A DNA stretch of 32,938 nucleotides. It comes from Nitrospira sp. Lineage in GTDB: Bacteria > Nitrospirota > Nitrospiria > Nitrospirales > Nitrospiraceae. Below are positions 14,812 to 22,390 of the stretch, piece after piece. The DNA lies in the NCBI GenBank assembly GCA_005116965.1, contig SWDG01000007.1, forward strand, positions 179,822 to 212,759, in the 5' to 3' direction. Made by a program: the position numbers and the translations under genes. Every line of letters begins with the position of its first letter. Position 1 is the stretch's first letter. A model generated the notes under the pieces. The model was not told the origin of the DNA, did no database searches, and saw nothing but the letters and a program-made list of their open reading frames with translations.

Positions 14812-15354
14812 ATGAGTGAACACAATGCAGTCGTCGCCATTTATAACACCCACACGGAAGCCGAGAGCTCCATTAAAGAGCTCAAGCGAGCGGCCTTCGA
14901 CATCACGAAGCTCTCGATCGTGGGGAAGGATTACCATACCGACGAACATGTGGTGGGCTATTACAACACCGGCGATCGTATGAAGTACTGGGGTACGCTC
15001 GGCGCATTCTGGGGCAGCCTCTGGGGCATGCTGCTGGGCGCGGGGTTCTTTGCCATCCCGGGTATCGGCCCGGTGTTGATCGCTGGGCCTCTCCTTGGGT
15101 GGATGCTCGGCGCGCTCGAAGGAGCGGTGGTGACCGGAGGCATGACGGCGATTGGGGCAGCGCTCTATAGCGTGGGGATCCCTAAAGATAGCGTCATCAA
15201 GTACGAGATGGCGTTGAAATCCAACAAGTTTATCTTGGTGGCCCATGGCATGGCGGACGAGGTGGCGCAGGCTCGAAAGATTCTTCACACGACCCACCCA
15301 CACACACTAGACACACATACGATGGTAGCTGAGGAGGCAGGTGCGGGCGCCTAG
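14812..15354 (+). CDS. YflT/general-stress-17M-like protein with glycine-rich membrane segment
   Basis: A 180-residue protein. Residues 1-50 (AVVAIYNTHTEAESSIKELK, ITKLSIVGKD) match the YflT-type domain found in heat- and general-stress proteins. Residues 60-125 are a glycine-rich hydrophobic stretch with two likely membrane helices (FWGSLWGMLLGAGFF, then GPVLIAGPLLGWMLGALEG), and the C-terminal part (FILVAHGMADEVAQARKIL) reads as a second copy of the small alpha/beta domain. Proteins of this shape are common next to stress regulators, but their molecular role is not known. AAAAAGGAGAG precedes the ATG. The last 20 residues are rich in His and Thr and probably unstructured. Confidence 0.8.
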   Translation: MSEHNAVVAIYNTHTEAESSIKELKRAAFDITKLSIVGKDYHTDEHVVGYYNTGDRMKYWGTLGAFWGSLWGMLLGAGFFAIPGIGPVLIAGPLLGWMLGALEGAVVTGGMTAIGAALYSVGIPKDSVIKYEMALKSNKFILVAHGMADEVAQARKILHTTHPHTLDTHTMVAEEAGAGA

Positions 15355-15771
15355 CAGCTCTGCTGTACTGTGTAAGAGTGACCAGACTGCATCAGTTCAG
15401 GTCCGCGTGCCGGTCCTGAGTCTCCTGAATACCAAGCGCGTCATCATCGACGTCACCTTGGGGTCGAGCACGCATCTCTGGCTCCCTGAGCGAAATGGTC
15501 GATGGACTGGCAACGGAGGATCCCTTCGTAACCCAGACAGGCCCCATTCCGAGAACAGGAAAGGGCCGTGAGCGAAGTTGTCCAGCATTGACCCGGTGAG
15601 GGGCTCGGGCTCAGGCCATGAAAGAAAGGAGGGTGTGTTCATGAGAGGGCTTGTGTGGATGAGGTCCTGATGGCGGTGTATTCCGAGCACGATCGCGATT
15701 AGGCTCGCACACAAGAGGCGATGTGAAACATCCGGAAGTACGTATTCGAACCCAATAACCAAGGAGATGTG
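15355..15771. other. Intergenic region with a strong ribosome site before a nine-codon frame
   Basis: About 415 bases. The only notable item is AAAGGAGGG at 15626-15634 before ATG 15641, which opens MRGLVWMRS and stops at TGA 15668-15670. The signal is as good as those of true genes here, so a small gene may have decayed or been hit by an indel. No other gene is recognised. Confidence 0.35.
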
Positions 15772-15800
15772 ATGACCACAATAAAACCATCATTCTACAA

Positions 15801-16775
15801 GTGGTCGGGGTGGGCGTGGGCCTATTCCTGGCCGTCCCTGGCAGCGTCCTGCCAGCCCATGCCGATGCCCGACTCACGGCGGATGCCAAGGTGGAGCGGA
15901 TCGGACAACCATTGACTGACGAAGAAATGCGCGCCGTCTCGTTTTCCGCTGGTCGAATCCTCAAACATGTGGATCAAGCGATCCGGGCGATCGCAAAGCA
16001 GGATAAAAATACTGCGCTCACGCAAATCGACAAGGGGCTGGCCCTGGCCGGGATCATTGAGCAGTCACTCCCGATGACCACGGTCAAGTCCACGATCAAA
16101 GCGGGAAAACTGCAGTATTCAGATGAGGACAAAATCAAGTTGTTGACGGTACCGATCTATCAGGAGCTGGATACGGTCTCCATTCTAGAGCCGGTGGTCG
16201 CTGCAAAAAAAGCGGCTGCGACAAAAGCCGGCACGGCTGCCAAGGAGGTTCCGGCCAAGGGACACGCCGAAGCGGTGGGGGAGAGCTATATCAGCATTAC
16301 GCTCAATGTGGCGGATGCCAAGGCTTATCTAGAGACAGCGAAAGACGCGCTTGCGAAGGGACACTTCGACGCGGCGTCCAAGGATTTGGCGGCCATTCAG
16401 GAGAAGGTCACCGTCATGTATGCGGGAGAGCGGGGACCCTTGGCTGAGGCTCGAGAAGACCTGGCGCTGGCGAACCTCGATATAGACCAGGGGTATCGCA
16501 AGGAGGCGCAAGTGGCGCTGACCGATGCGTCGGAATCGTTGAGTCGGTATGACAAATCCGGGGGAAAGCATCAGGCGGAGGTGAAGACGATGCAGGCGGA
16601 AATCGCGGCCCTGAGCACGGAGTTAGATAAGTCAAACGAGGGGTCGATGGAAAAGGCTAAGGGGAAGATCATGGGTTGGTGGGATCGCGTGAAGGGTTGG
16701 GAGCATCGGCATTTCTACTTTACGGAAAGTCCCACGAGGGGGTTAGAAAAAGGGGGGCCGTACGTGAACAGGTAG
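15801..16775 (+). CDS. YfdX-family exported protein, apparently frameshifted at its start
   Basis: The 324-residue frame fits the YfdX family: helical, Lys/Ala-rich, periplasmic, with repeated AK-rich helices (about residues 45-125 and 165-290). GTG 15801 gives VGVGVGLFLAVPGSVLPAHA, a signal peptide lacking its charged start. The real start appears to be ATG 15772, which has an ideal AAGGAG just ahead but lies in another frame; adding one A to the AAAA run at 15783-15786 would give MTTIKTIILQ joined to this signal peptide, with cleavage after AHA. Thus either the gene has a one-base deletion or the assembly lost one A. Family members are linked to acid and envelope stress; function is not defined. 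It is read alone. Confidence 0.78.
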   Translation: MVGVGVGLFLAVPGSVLPAHADARLTADAKVERIGQPLTDEEMRAVSFSAGRILKHVDQAIRAIAKQDKNTALTQIDKGLALAGIIEQSLPMTTVKSTIKAGKLQYSDEDKIKLLTVPIYQELDTVSILEPVVAAKKAAATKAGTAAKEVPAKGHAEAVGESYISITLNVADAKAYLETAKDALAKGHFDAASKDLAAIQEKVTVMYAGERGPLAEAREDLALANLDIDQGYRKEAQVALTDASESLSRYDKSGGKHQAEVKTMQAEIAALSTELDKSNEGSMEKAKGKIMGWWDRVKGWEHRHFYFTESPTRGLEKGGPYVNR

Positions 16776-17183
16776 CTCGAAGTTGAATTCACGTGATCTG
16801 GGTAACCGATTGCGACGCTAATGTGTGTGAATGTGTCCGGTCGCTCTATTTCCGACGCAGATAAGGAGCGTGCATCATGCGGTCGTGGACCATGTATAAC
16901 ACACCGAATCGTGATGCACGCTGGCGGCCAACGAGGTCGGTGATCCAGCCCTGTATCTCCGGATAAGGACAGGGTCACTATTGACGCGACAGTCAGGGAC
17001 GAGGGTCTGCCAGACTCCCACTGCGCGAACGGAAGAAGGCCTTGAATCTGGTTGTCTAGAGTTGCCCCGGTGCGCTGGTGGCGGAGTATCCCGGCACCTC
17101 TCTTCGAACGGCCCACGGTCCATCACAGCTCGCGCGCCCCTGTGTCGTCGCCCAACACGTTGAGTCAGCAAAGGATGTCCGTC
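16776..17183. other. Intergenic region before the alcohol dehydrogenase
   Basis: About 400 bases. It contains the small open frame listed at 16877-16966. The frame of the dehydrogenase remains open upstream to 17052, but that extension (MSRVAPVRWW...) has no ribosome site and is not part of the family, so I treat it as non-coding. Confidence 0.35.
16877..16966 (+). CDS. Possible 29-residue small protein
   Basis: ATG 16877 is preceded by AAGGAG at 16863-16868, an eight-base spacing. The frame, MRSWTMYNTPNRDARWRP and so on to TAA 16964-16966, is basic and not hydrophobic. I do not recognise it. The good ribosome site is the only support; it could be a chance match or the relic of a longer gene. 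Confidence 0.2.
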   Translation: MRSWTMYNTPNRDARWRPTRSVIQPCISG

Positions 17184-18224
17184 ATGAACGCACTGGTGTA
17201 CCTCGGTCCGGCGAAACAGGCCCTCGAAGGGCGGCCAAAACCAGAAATCTTGGCGGTCACGGACGCGATCGTCAAGATAACTCGGACGACAATTTGTGGC
17301 ACGGATCTGCACATCCTCAAGGGTGACGTCCCGAGTTGTCATCCAGGACGCATTCTAGGTCATGAGGGCGTGGGCATCGTCGACCAAGTCGGGCCGGCTG
17401 TCACGGTGTTCAAGCCTGGAGACCGCGTCTTGATCTCCTGCATCAGCTCCTGTGGAAACTGCGTGTATTGCCGGAAGCTCATGTACTCGCACTGCACCAC
17501 CGGCGGCTGGATACTCGGCAACAGCATCGATGGCACGCAGGCCGAGTGGGTCCGAATTCCTCACGCCAATTCAAGCCTGTATGGCATTCCAAGTGATGCT
17601 GACGAAGAGGCGATGGTCATGCTCAGCGACATTCTGCCGACCGGCTTCGAATGTGGCGTGCTCAACGGCAGGGTTCAGCCGGGAAGCACGGTGGCGATCG
17701 TCGGGGCAGGGCCGATTGGACTCGCCGCGCTGCTCACGTCCAAGTTCTACTCCCCGGCCGAGATTATCGTGATCGATCTCGACGACAATCGTCTTGAAGT
17801 GGCCACGCGCTTCGGTGCCACGGTGGCCATCAACAGCGCCGACGGGAAGGCGAAGGAGACGGTGATGAAGATGACCGGCGATCGCGGGGTCGACACGGCG
17901 ATCGAGGCCGTGGGCATTCCGACCACCTTCGAGCTGTGCGAGCAAATTATCGCGCCTGGCGGCACTATCGCCAACATCGGGGTGCATGGAATGAAGGTGG
18001 CGCTTCATCTCGAACAGCTCTGGGACCGTAACATGACCATCACCACGCGGTTGGTCGACACCGTCAGCACTCCGATGCTGCTCAACGTTCTGCGGTCTCG
18101 CAAAATCGACCCCAAGCTCCTGATTAGTCATCGGTTCAGGTTTGATCACATTCTCGACGCCTACGAGACCTTCGCACATGCTGCCAGCACGCGAGCGCTC
18201 AAAGTGCTTATCGAGGTGGAGTGA
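17184..18224 (+). CDS. Zinc-dependent alcohol dehydrogenase (MDR family)
   Basis: A 346-residue NAD(P)-dependent medium-chain dehydrogenase. Catalytic zinc ligands are visible as C38 (TICGTDLH) and H60-E61 (GHEGVG). The structural zinc site is complete: C90, C93, C96 and C104 in CGNCVYCRKLMYSHC. The nucleotide-binding turn is GAGPIGLAAL at about residue 174, followed by IVIDLDDNRLEVA, where the acidic residue at the end of the second strand favours NAD. The closest group is the alcohol/sorbitol/formaldehyde dehydrogenases; ADHs of this kind are frequent in stress or low-oxygen gene clusters. ATG 17184 is preferred over ATG 17175 because AAGG lies nine bases ahead. The substrate is not evident. 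Confidence 0.93.
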   Translation: MNALVYLGPAKQALEGRPKPEILAVTDAIVKITRTTICGTDLHILKGDVPSCHPGRILGHEGVGIVDQVGPAVTVFKPGDRVLISCISSCGNCVYCRKLMYSHCTTGGWILGNSIDGTQAEWVRIPHANSSLYGIPSDADEEAMVMLSDILPTGFECGVLNGRVQPGSTVAIVGAGPIGLAALLTSKFYSPAEIIVIDLDDNRLEVATRFGATVAINSADGKAKETVMKMTGDRGVDTAIEAVGIPTTFELCEQIIAPGGTIANIGVHGMKVALHLEQLWDRNMTITTRLVDTVSTPMLLNVLRSRKIDPKLLISHRFRFDHILDAYETFAHAASTRALKVLIEVE

Positions 18225-18565
18225 TATGACCAGTCGAAGGGCGAATCAACGGTGGATGCGAACAGCGCGTAGCTTGGGTTCAATGAACCAGATTGAGGTC
18301 ACGACCATGCTCGATATGAGGCAGGGCCTGAGGAAGCAGCAGCCGACAACACCCTGCGGACGGATCGCTTCGTGCTCACACCGTGTAAGTGATTGGAGTG
18401 CAACTCCCTGCTCGAGAAGACACGTCCACCGACATGATGGGGGGCTAGAGACCCCAACGGTCGGGTATCGCGAATCAGGATATCCTGGCCGTTACGGCGA
18501 GTCTGAGACAGTGAGTTACTGAAAGAGACACATTCAACTCATGCGAGGAACAAGGAGAACAGCCC
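18225..18565. other. Intergenic region after the dehydrogenase
   Basis: About 340 bases. An open frame runs from ATG 18226 to 18522, immediately after the dehydrogenase stop, but its product is Arg/Ser-rich with no pattern that I recognise and it has no clear ribosome site of its own beyond GGTGGAG. I regard it as unproven. Confidence 0.3.
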
Positions 18566-18802
18566 ATGGACAGACCAGTCATTGCCGCCAAGCAACCCGC
18601 AGTCCTCACGTTGGATCCTGGCACCTACCACTGGTGTCAATGCGGACGCTCGAAGACCCAACCATTTTGCGATGGGTCCCATAAAGGAACGGAGTTCACG
18701 CCGGTCGAGTTTTCGTTGGCGGAGCAAAAACACGTCGCGCTCTGTCAGTGCAAGCAGACCCAGACCCCGCCATTCTGCGACGGCACACACAAGACACTCT
18801 GA
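18566..18802 (+). CDS. Tandem CDGSH iron-sulphur domain protein
   Basis: A 78-residue protein made of two CDGSH zinc-finger-type modules, each of which binds one [2Fe-2S] cluster through three Cys and one His. Module 1 is CQCGRSKTQPFCDGSH and module 2 is CQCKQTQTPPFCDGTH, both with all ligands. Two-module forms are common in bacteria (mitoNEET-like, class 7 type) and are thought to take part in redox sensing or cluster transfer. ACAAGGAGAAC is just upstream of the ATG. It stands alone between the dehydrogenase and the ABC ATPase. Confidence 0.93.
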   Translation: MDRPVIAAKQPAVLTLDPGTYHWCQCGRSKTQPFCDGSHKGTEFTPVEFSLAEQKHVALCQCKQTQTPPFCDGTHKTL

Positions 18803-18874
18803 GTTCGTGAACCGGCTCGCGTGAAGGCCACAGATGTGTGCGTCCGATCCGAGTGAGCGGAGAGGAGGCGAAGC

Positions 18875-18925
18875 ATGAGAGCAACACAAGCAGCACGTAT
18901 GGCAGCCGCGTTGATCTGGTGCTAG
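18875..18925 (+). other. Sixteen-codon open frame with a strong ribosome site
   Basis: GGAGAGGAGG at 18860-18868 precedes ATG 18875; the frame reads MRATQAARMAAALIWC and stops at TAG 18923-18925, 37 bases before the ABC ATPase. It could be a leader peptide, the start of a decayed gene or chance. The ATPase itself has no ribosome site this good. Confidence 0.2.
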
Positions 18926-18962
18926 TCGGTGGGAGAGGGGATGACGTGAGGCCTCACAGGAT

Positions 18963-19769
18963 ATGACTCGCGCGCTTGCCATCACAGACGCTGTCGGACA
19001 AGGACCGGTAATCCGTCTGGTGAACGTCGCGAAGTCGTTTGGCGAGCAGGCCGTCTTAAAAGGAGTGAACCTGCAGATCCCACGGGGAAAGGTCACCACG
19101 ATCATTGGCCCCAGCGGAGGAGGAAAGAGCGTTTTGTTGAAACACATGATTGGACTCATCCAGCCCGATCGGGGGCAGGTCCTCGTCGATGACGTCGATA
19201 TCACGCCATTGGGAGGACAGGCGCTCAATGAGGTGCGGAAGAAATTTGCCATGCTCTTCCAGAGCGCGGCACTCTTCGATTCGATGACGGTGTTTGACAA
19301 TGTCGCCTTCCCCTTGCGTGAGAAAATGCAACTCAACGAACCAGAAATCAGCCAGCACGTCACGGACATACTGGCAGCCGTGGAGTTGACCGGAATGGGA
19401 TACAAGTTTCCGGCAGAATTGAGCGGAGGGATGAAAAAGCGGGCAGGCTTGGCGCGGGCGTTGGTGATAAATCCAGCGATCATCCTGTTTGACGAGCCGA
19501 CAACCGGACTGGATCCACTCTTAGCGAGACAGGTCCATACGCTCATTGCAGGAATGCAGCAGCGGTTTGGATTCACCGCAGTGATCGTGAGCCACGATAT
19601 CCCTGGGGTCTTCGGCATTTCCGACTATGTGGCGATGCTCTGGGATGGGGTAATTGAGGAGGTGGCCGCAACCAAGGACTTTCAGCGAACCACCAACGCC
19701 ATCGCCCGCACGTTTCTGAATGCAGCTGCCGGACCAGAAATGGTGCCCGTAGAAACGACCCACGGCTAA
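18963..19769 (+). CDS. MlaF-like ABC ATPase (phospholipid transport type), orphan
   Basis: A 268-residue ATPase with Walker A GPSGGGKS (residue 49 on), Q-loop LFQSAALFDSMTV, signature LSGGMKKRAGLARAL (153 on), Walker B ILFDEPTTGLDP with D177 and E178, and H211 in the H-loop. The GPSGGGKSVLLKHMIGL and LSGGMKKR(A/V)GLARA patterns are typical of MlaF/Ttg2A, the motor for lipid movement between inner and outer membrane. The usual partners (MlaE permease, MlaD) are not next to it; the flanks hold a CDGSH gene and an MscS channel. The partner may be elsewhere on the genome. The start ATG has only a poor ribosome site. Confidence 0.85.
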   Translation: MTRALAITDAVGQGPVIRLVNVAKSFGEQAVLKGVNLQIPRGKVTTIIGPSGGGKSVLLKHMIGLIQPDRGQVLVDDVDITPLGGQALNEVRKKFAMLFQSAALFDSMTVFDNVAFPLREKMQLNEPEISQHVTDILAAVELTGMGYKFPAELSGGMKKRAGLARALVINPAIILFDEPTTGLDPLLARQVHTLIAGMQQRFGFTAVIVSHDIPGVFGISDYVAMLWDGVIEEVAATKDFQRTTNAIARTFLNAAAGPEMVPVETTHG

Positions 19770-20159
19770 ACCGTTCATACTTCAAGAGCCGGTTCCTTAG
19801 ATAACTGCGGAAATGGATCATCTCGATATGACGAACGAAGAGACCCGATGGCGACCGCCACGGAGCGGCGACCTCTGGACGACGGGGCGCCAGTCACAAG
19901 AGATGGTGACAGATGTAGGCGGCAAATTGTGCAGAAGGTCTATGAACGCTCTGCGTAGCGGGGTCGCCGGAAGGGTTCTGTGTGAGATGACTGGCTGGCC
20001 GGAGGACATCGTCATGAACGGATCACCGGAGGCCAACGCGCGGAGGGTCACGCGATCGGGTCATGCTACACACAAGACCGCTAGGGCAGGATCCATGTGC
20101 GAATCTCTTCTTGTGATCACTCAGAGGTCACCAATAGCTTGGGAAAATTGGAATTCGAG
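19770..20159. other. Intergenic region between ABC ATPase and MscS gene
   Basis: About 390 bases. A 116-codon frame runs from ATG 19813 into the MscS start, but the product has no recognisable pattern and the frame has no ribosome site; a second frame from 19848 stops after about 36 codons. A weak AACCG/CGGTT hairpin lies just after the ATPase stop. No firm gene. Confidence 0.3.
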
Positions 20160-21215
20160 ATGAAGCAAGTCCTTGGTGCCGAGCAGATTTGGTTTGTGTT
20201 CGGTGGCGCCTTGCTCGTGGCCGTACTTCTTGGACTCGTCGGACACGCTGTCCTGTTCCGTGTAGCGGAACGGATCGTAAGGAACCCACGCACCACGCTT
20301 CAGGCGTCACTGCTTCGTCACTCGCGAAGCTCTGTTCGCGTCATCCTTTTACTGATGGCGATCCTTTTGGTGCTGCCCGTGGTACCAGTCGAGCCAGACT
20401 ACGTTGAAGCCATCCGACACGTCATCGGGGTTGGGACGATTGCCTCAGTGGTGTGGTTGGCCATTGCGCTTACTCAGGTCTTCGAAGATGTCCTCTCCGC
20501 GAGGCAGGGAACGGAACAGTGGGACGACCATGCCACGAGACAGGTCCAGACCCGTGTCCGCCTGCTTCGCCGAATCGCCCTTGGTCTCGTCGGCGTGGTC
20601 GCGCTGGCGGCGATCTTAATGACCTTCTCCACTGTGCAACATCTGGGTGCGAGTCTGCTCGCGTCAGCCGGCATCATCGGCCTCGTAGCCGGAATTGCGG
20701 CACGGCCGGTTCTTTCGAATCTCATTGCTGGGGTACAGATTGCGCTGACACAACCCATTCGGATCGGCGACGTGGTCGTGGTCGAAGGGGAGTGGGGGAA
20801 AATCGAAGAGATCTACACCACCTATGTGGTGGTAAAGATCTGGGACCTGCGCAGGCTGGTGCTCCCGCTCTCGTATTTTATTGAGCGGCCGTTCCAGAAT
20901 TGGACTCGCCGCACAGACAACCTCCTAGCGACCGTCTTTCTGTATGCGGACTACACCGTACCCGTAGAAGTTGTCCGACAAGAGCTCCACCGTGTGCTGC
21001 TCGCCTCCAACGTGTGGGACGGTACCGTCTGGCGTTTACAAGTCACCAAGATGACAGCCCAAACGGTCGAACTCCGGGCAATGATCAGCGCAACAAATTC
21101 TGACAACGCGTGGGATCTTCAATGCCATGTCCGCGAAAAACTGATTGAGTTTATGCAGACACGCATTCCCGGCAGTCTTCCGAAGGCACGGGAGGTAGTT
21201 CAGGGAACCGTGTAG
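20160..21215 (+). CDS. MscS-family mechanosensitive channel
   Basis: A 351-residue channel with four membrane helices (about residues 10-32, 55-75, 85-110 and 140-165) followed by the pore helix and the cytoplasmic beta domain. The diagnostic block is LASAGIIGLVAGIAARPVLS, then NLIAGVQIALTQPIRIGDVV, VEGEWGKIEEI and LPLSYFIERPFQNWTR. It should open on osmotic downshock or membrane tension. ATG 20160 is used because it starts directly before helix 1; GTG 20097 would add 21 residues without support. The channel is the YkuT/YbdG-like short form. Confidence 0.9.
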   Translation: MKQVLGAEQIWFVFGGALLVAVLLGLVGHAVLFRVAERIVRNPRTTLQASLLRHSRSSVRVILLLMAILLVLPVVPVEPDYVEAIRHVIGVGTIASVVWLAIALTQVFEDVLSARQGTEQWDDHATRQVQTRVRLLRRIALGLVGVVALAAILMTFSTVQHLGASLLASAGIIGLVAGIAARPVLSNLIAGVQIALTQPIRIGDVVVVEGEWGKIEEIYTTYVVVKIWDLRRLVLPLSYFIERPFQNWTRRTDNLLATVFLYADYTVPVEVVRQELHRVLLASNVWDGTVWRLQVTKMTAQTVELRAMISATNSDNAWDLQCHVREKLIEFMQTRIPGSLPKAREVVQGTV

Positions 21216-21481
21216 AGTTTGGAGCAATGGCGAGTTGACATGATGGGGTCAGGGCGTGGGCCAGTTTGAATTCAGCAACGTTCCCGCATGTCTATTGCGC
21301 ACTTGATATTTATAGAGGCTGGGCTCAAGTAAGAGATGTTCACTATTGACCAGTCTTTGTTTGACAAAAATGCGATCATGTCTTCTCAAAATACCCCACT
21401 CTCGAACTGAGAGGTTCCGAGGGCTTGTCTTGGTGTGTATCGGACGAGGGGGATCTCAGGAAATCTGGCCGGAGGAATTCA

Positions 21482-21724
21482 ATGGATAAGTCATTCTTTC
21501 CCTTGGAAGGCGGAGATATGACGGTGCGATATACGGAGGTGCCCATGAAGCCTCACATGGAAACTCAGACACTTGAGTTCTCGGGGGACGCCGCCCCGGC
21601 GACGACCTGCGTGCACGGGCGGCTCATCGATGATGTTCTGACAAAGATGGGGAAGCGGACCGGTCAGGTTCGCTGTCTCGAATGCGGCACGATCTTTACT
21701 GACCCCTACCAGGGAAATAAGTAG
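21482..21724 (+). CDS. Small Cys-pair (zinc-ribbon-like) protein, copy 2
   Basis: An 80-residue protein with CCGGAGGAATTC directly before ATG 21482. Its second half, C-V-H-G-RLIDDVLT, KMGKRTGQVRCLECG and FTDPYQG, is a clear paralogue of the protein at 13111-13284; the first half (MDKSFFPLEGGDMTVRY) is different. The conserved C-x-H and C-x2-C pairs suggest one bound metal. No known family comes to mind. It follows the MscS gene by about 265 bases and is probably transcribed alone. Confidence 0.8.
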   Translation: MDKSFFPLEGGDMTVRYTEVPMKPHMETQTLEFSGDAAPATTCVHGRLIDDVLTKMGKRTGQVRCLECGTIFTDPYQGNK

Positions 21725-22164
21725 TGAGCTGGTTAGGCGAGAACCTGATTGACAACCTTCCATCATGGGCGATCCCAGTGCGAAGTCTAACTGTACACCC
21801 AGTAATCTTTGATGACCCTTCCCTGGGCGTCAAATGATCATCCCCAGGCTGGCGCCTTTTGCGACAAGGGTGTTTCTGGTGCTGTCGCAACTTGCCCCTC
21901 AGCGCCGTCAGCTTCTCTCATGACAGAACGCCTGTAAGTTCTGATTTTTATATGTTCCTCCAGGAGGTTGCCGCGATGCCTTTCTGTGGCAGTCCCTTTG
22001 CAATCTCTCTAAGAGTTCGAAAGTAACAACATGTCGTTCCGATTCGGCATACATCATCGCAGCATTGCGAGGGTATGGCGTCTGCCACCCGCCGGGACGG
22101 TTTTCCTCGTGGGGACGATCAGACGATCACAAGTCTGTGGATGGCCAGGAGTCAAGGAACAACC
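21725..22164. other. Intergenic region with an 8-base-arm inverted repeat
   Basis: About 440 bases without a recognised gene. TTGCGACA (21859-21866) and TGTCGCAA (21883-21890) form a perfect inverted repeat with a 16-base spacer; there is no T run, so it may be an operator or relic end of a mobile element. Confidence 0.35.
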
Positions 22165-22290
22165 TTCCTGAGTTGGAGCTAGTCTACACGATGCCATTGA
22201 AGCCACTAGCGACAGCAACCTCAAATGTGCGGCTGTTGAAAGAGCGTATCGCTACGGCGCAAGCGGCATCGAATACGAACCATGGTCAAT
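22165..22290 (+). pseudogene. Decayed second copy of the outer-membrane-factor 5' region
   Basis: The DNA here is clearly related to the early part of the intact gene that begins at 22391, about 359 bases further on. Aligned words include ACGATGCCATT and GTGCGGCTGTTGAAAGAGCG against GTACGGTTGTTGAGAGAACG. The translation gives NVRLLKERIATAQAASNT, the counterpart of NVRLLRERIAAAQSAANT in the intact gene. A one-base shift, later compensated, separates the two frames in the middle. The rest of the gene is absent. Confidence 0.75.
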
Positions 22291-22345
22291 CTGATACATC
22301 TTGCGGAGTGGTCAATCTGGTATCTGTTGGATTCCCAGCTCAGTG

Positions 22346-22376
22346 AATCCTGAACTCTTCCGGATATTTCAGGATT
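22346..22376. promoter_or_regulatory. Inverted repeat just before the efflux operon
   Basis: AATCCTGAA (22346-22354) and TTCAGGATT (22368-22376) are perfect nine-base inverse complements with a 13-base spacer, ending 14 bases before the first ATG of the outer-membrane-factor gene. The position suits a repressor operator or a hairpin in the leader RNA. Confidence 0.45.
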
Positions 22377-22390
22377 GAGGATCAAATCAG

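Noticed and set aside
14536-15303. Long reverse-strand open frame (255 codons)
   Set aside because: It is antisense to the YflT-like gene, which has a strong ribosome site and recognisable domains; the reverse product has no pattern and is rich in His and Arg as expected of a shadow frame.
17571-18179. Reverse-strand open frame of 202 codons
   Set aside because: Antisense to the zinc alcohol dehydrogenase, which has complete zinc and cofactor motifs.
18226-18522. Forward frame of 98 codons directly after the dehydrogenase
   Set aside because: No recognisable family, Arg/Ser-rich composition and no independent ribosome site; kept only as a note in the intergenic entry.
18539-19618. Reverse-strand open frame of 359 codons
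   Set aside because: It covers the CDGSH gene and most of the MlaF-like gene, both unmistakable on the forward strand; the reverse product is Ser/Thr/Pro-rich without a family pattern.
19813-20163. Forward frame of 116 codons before the MscS gene
   Set aside because: No ribosome site or protein pattern and it overlaps the MscS start; insufficient support.
21859-21890. Inverted repeat considered as a rho-independent terminator for the small Cys-pair gene
   Set aside because: The spacer is long (16 bases), no T run follows, and it lies about 135 bases after the stop.
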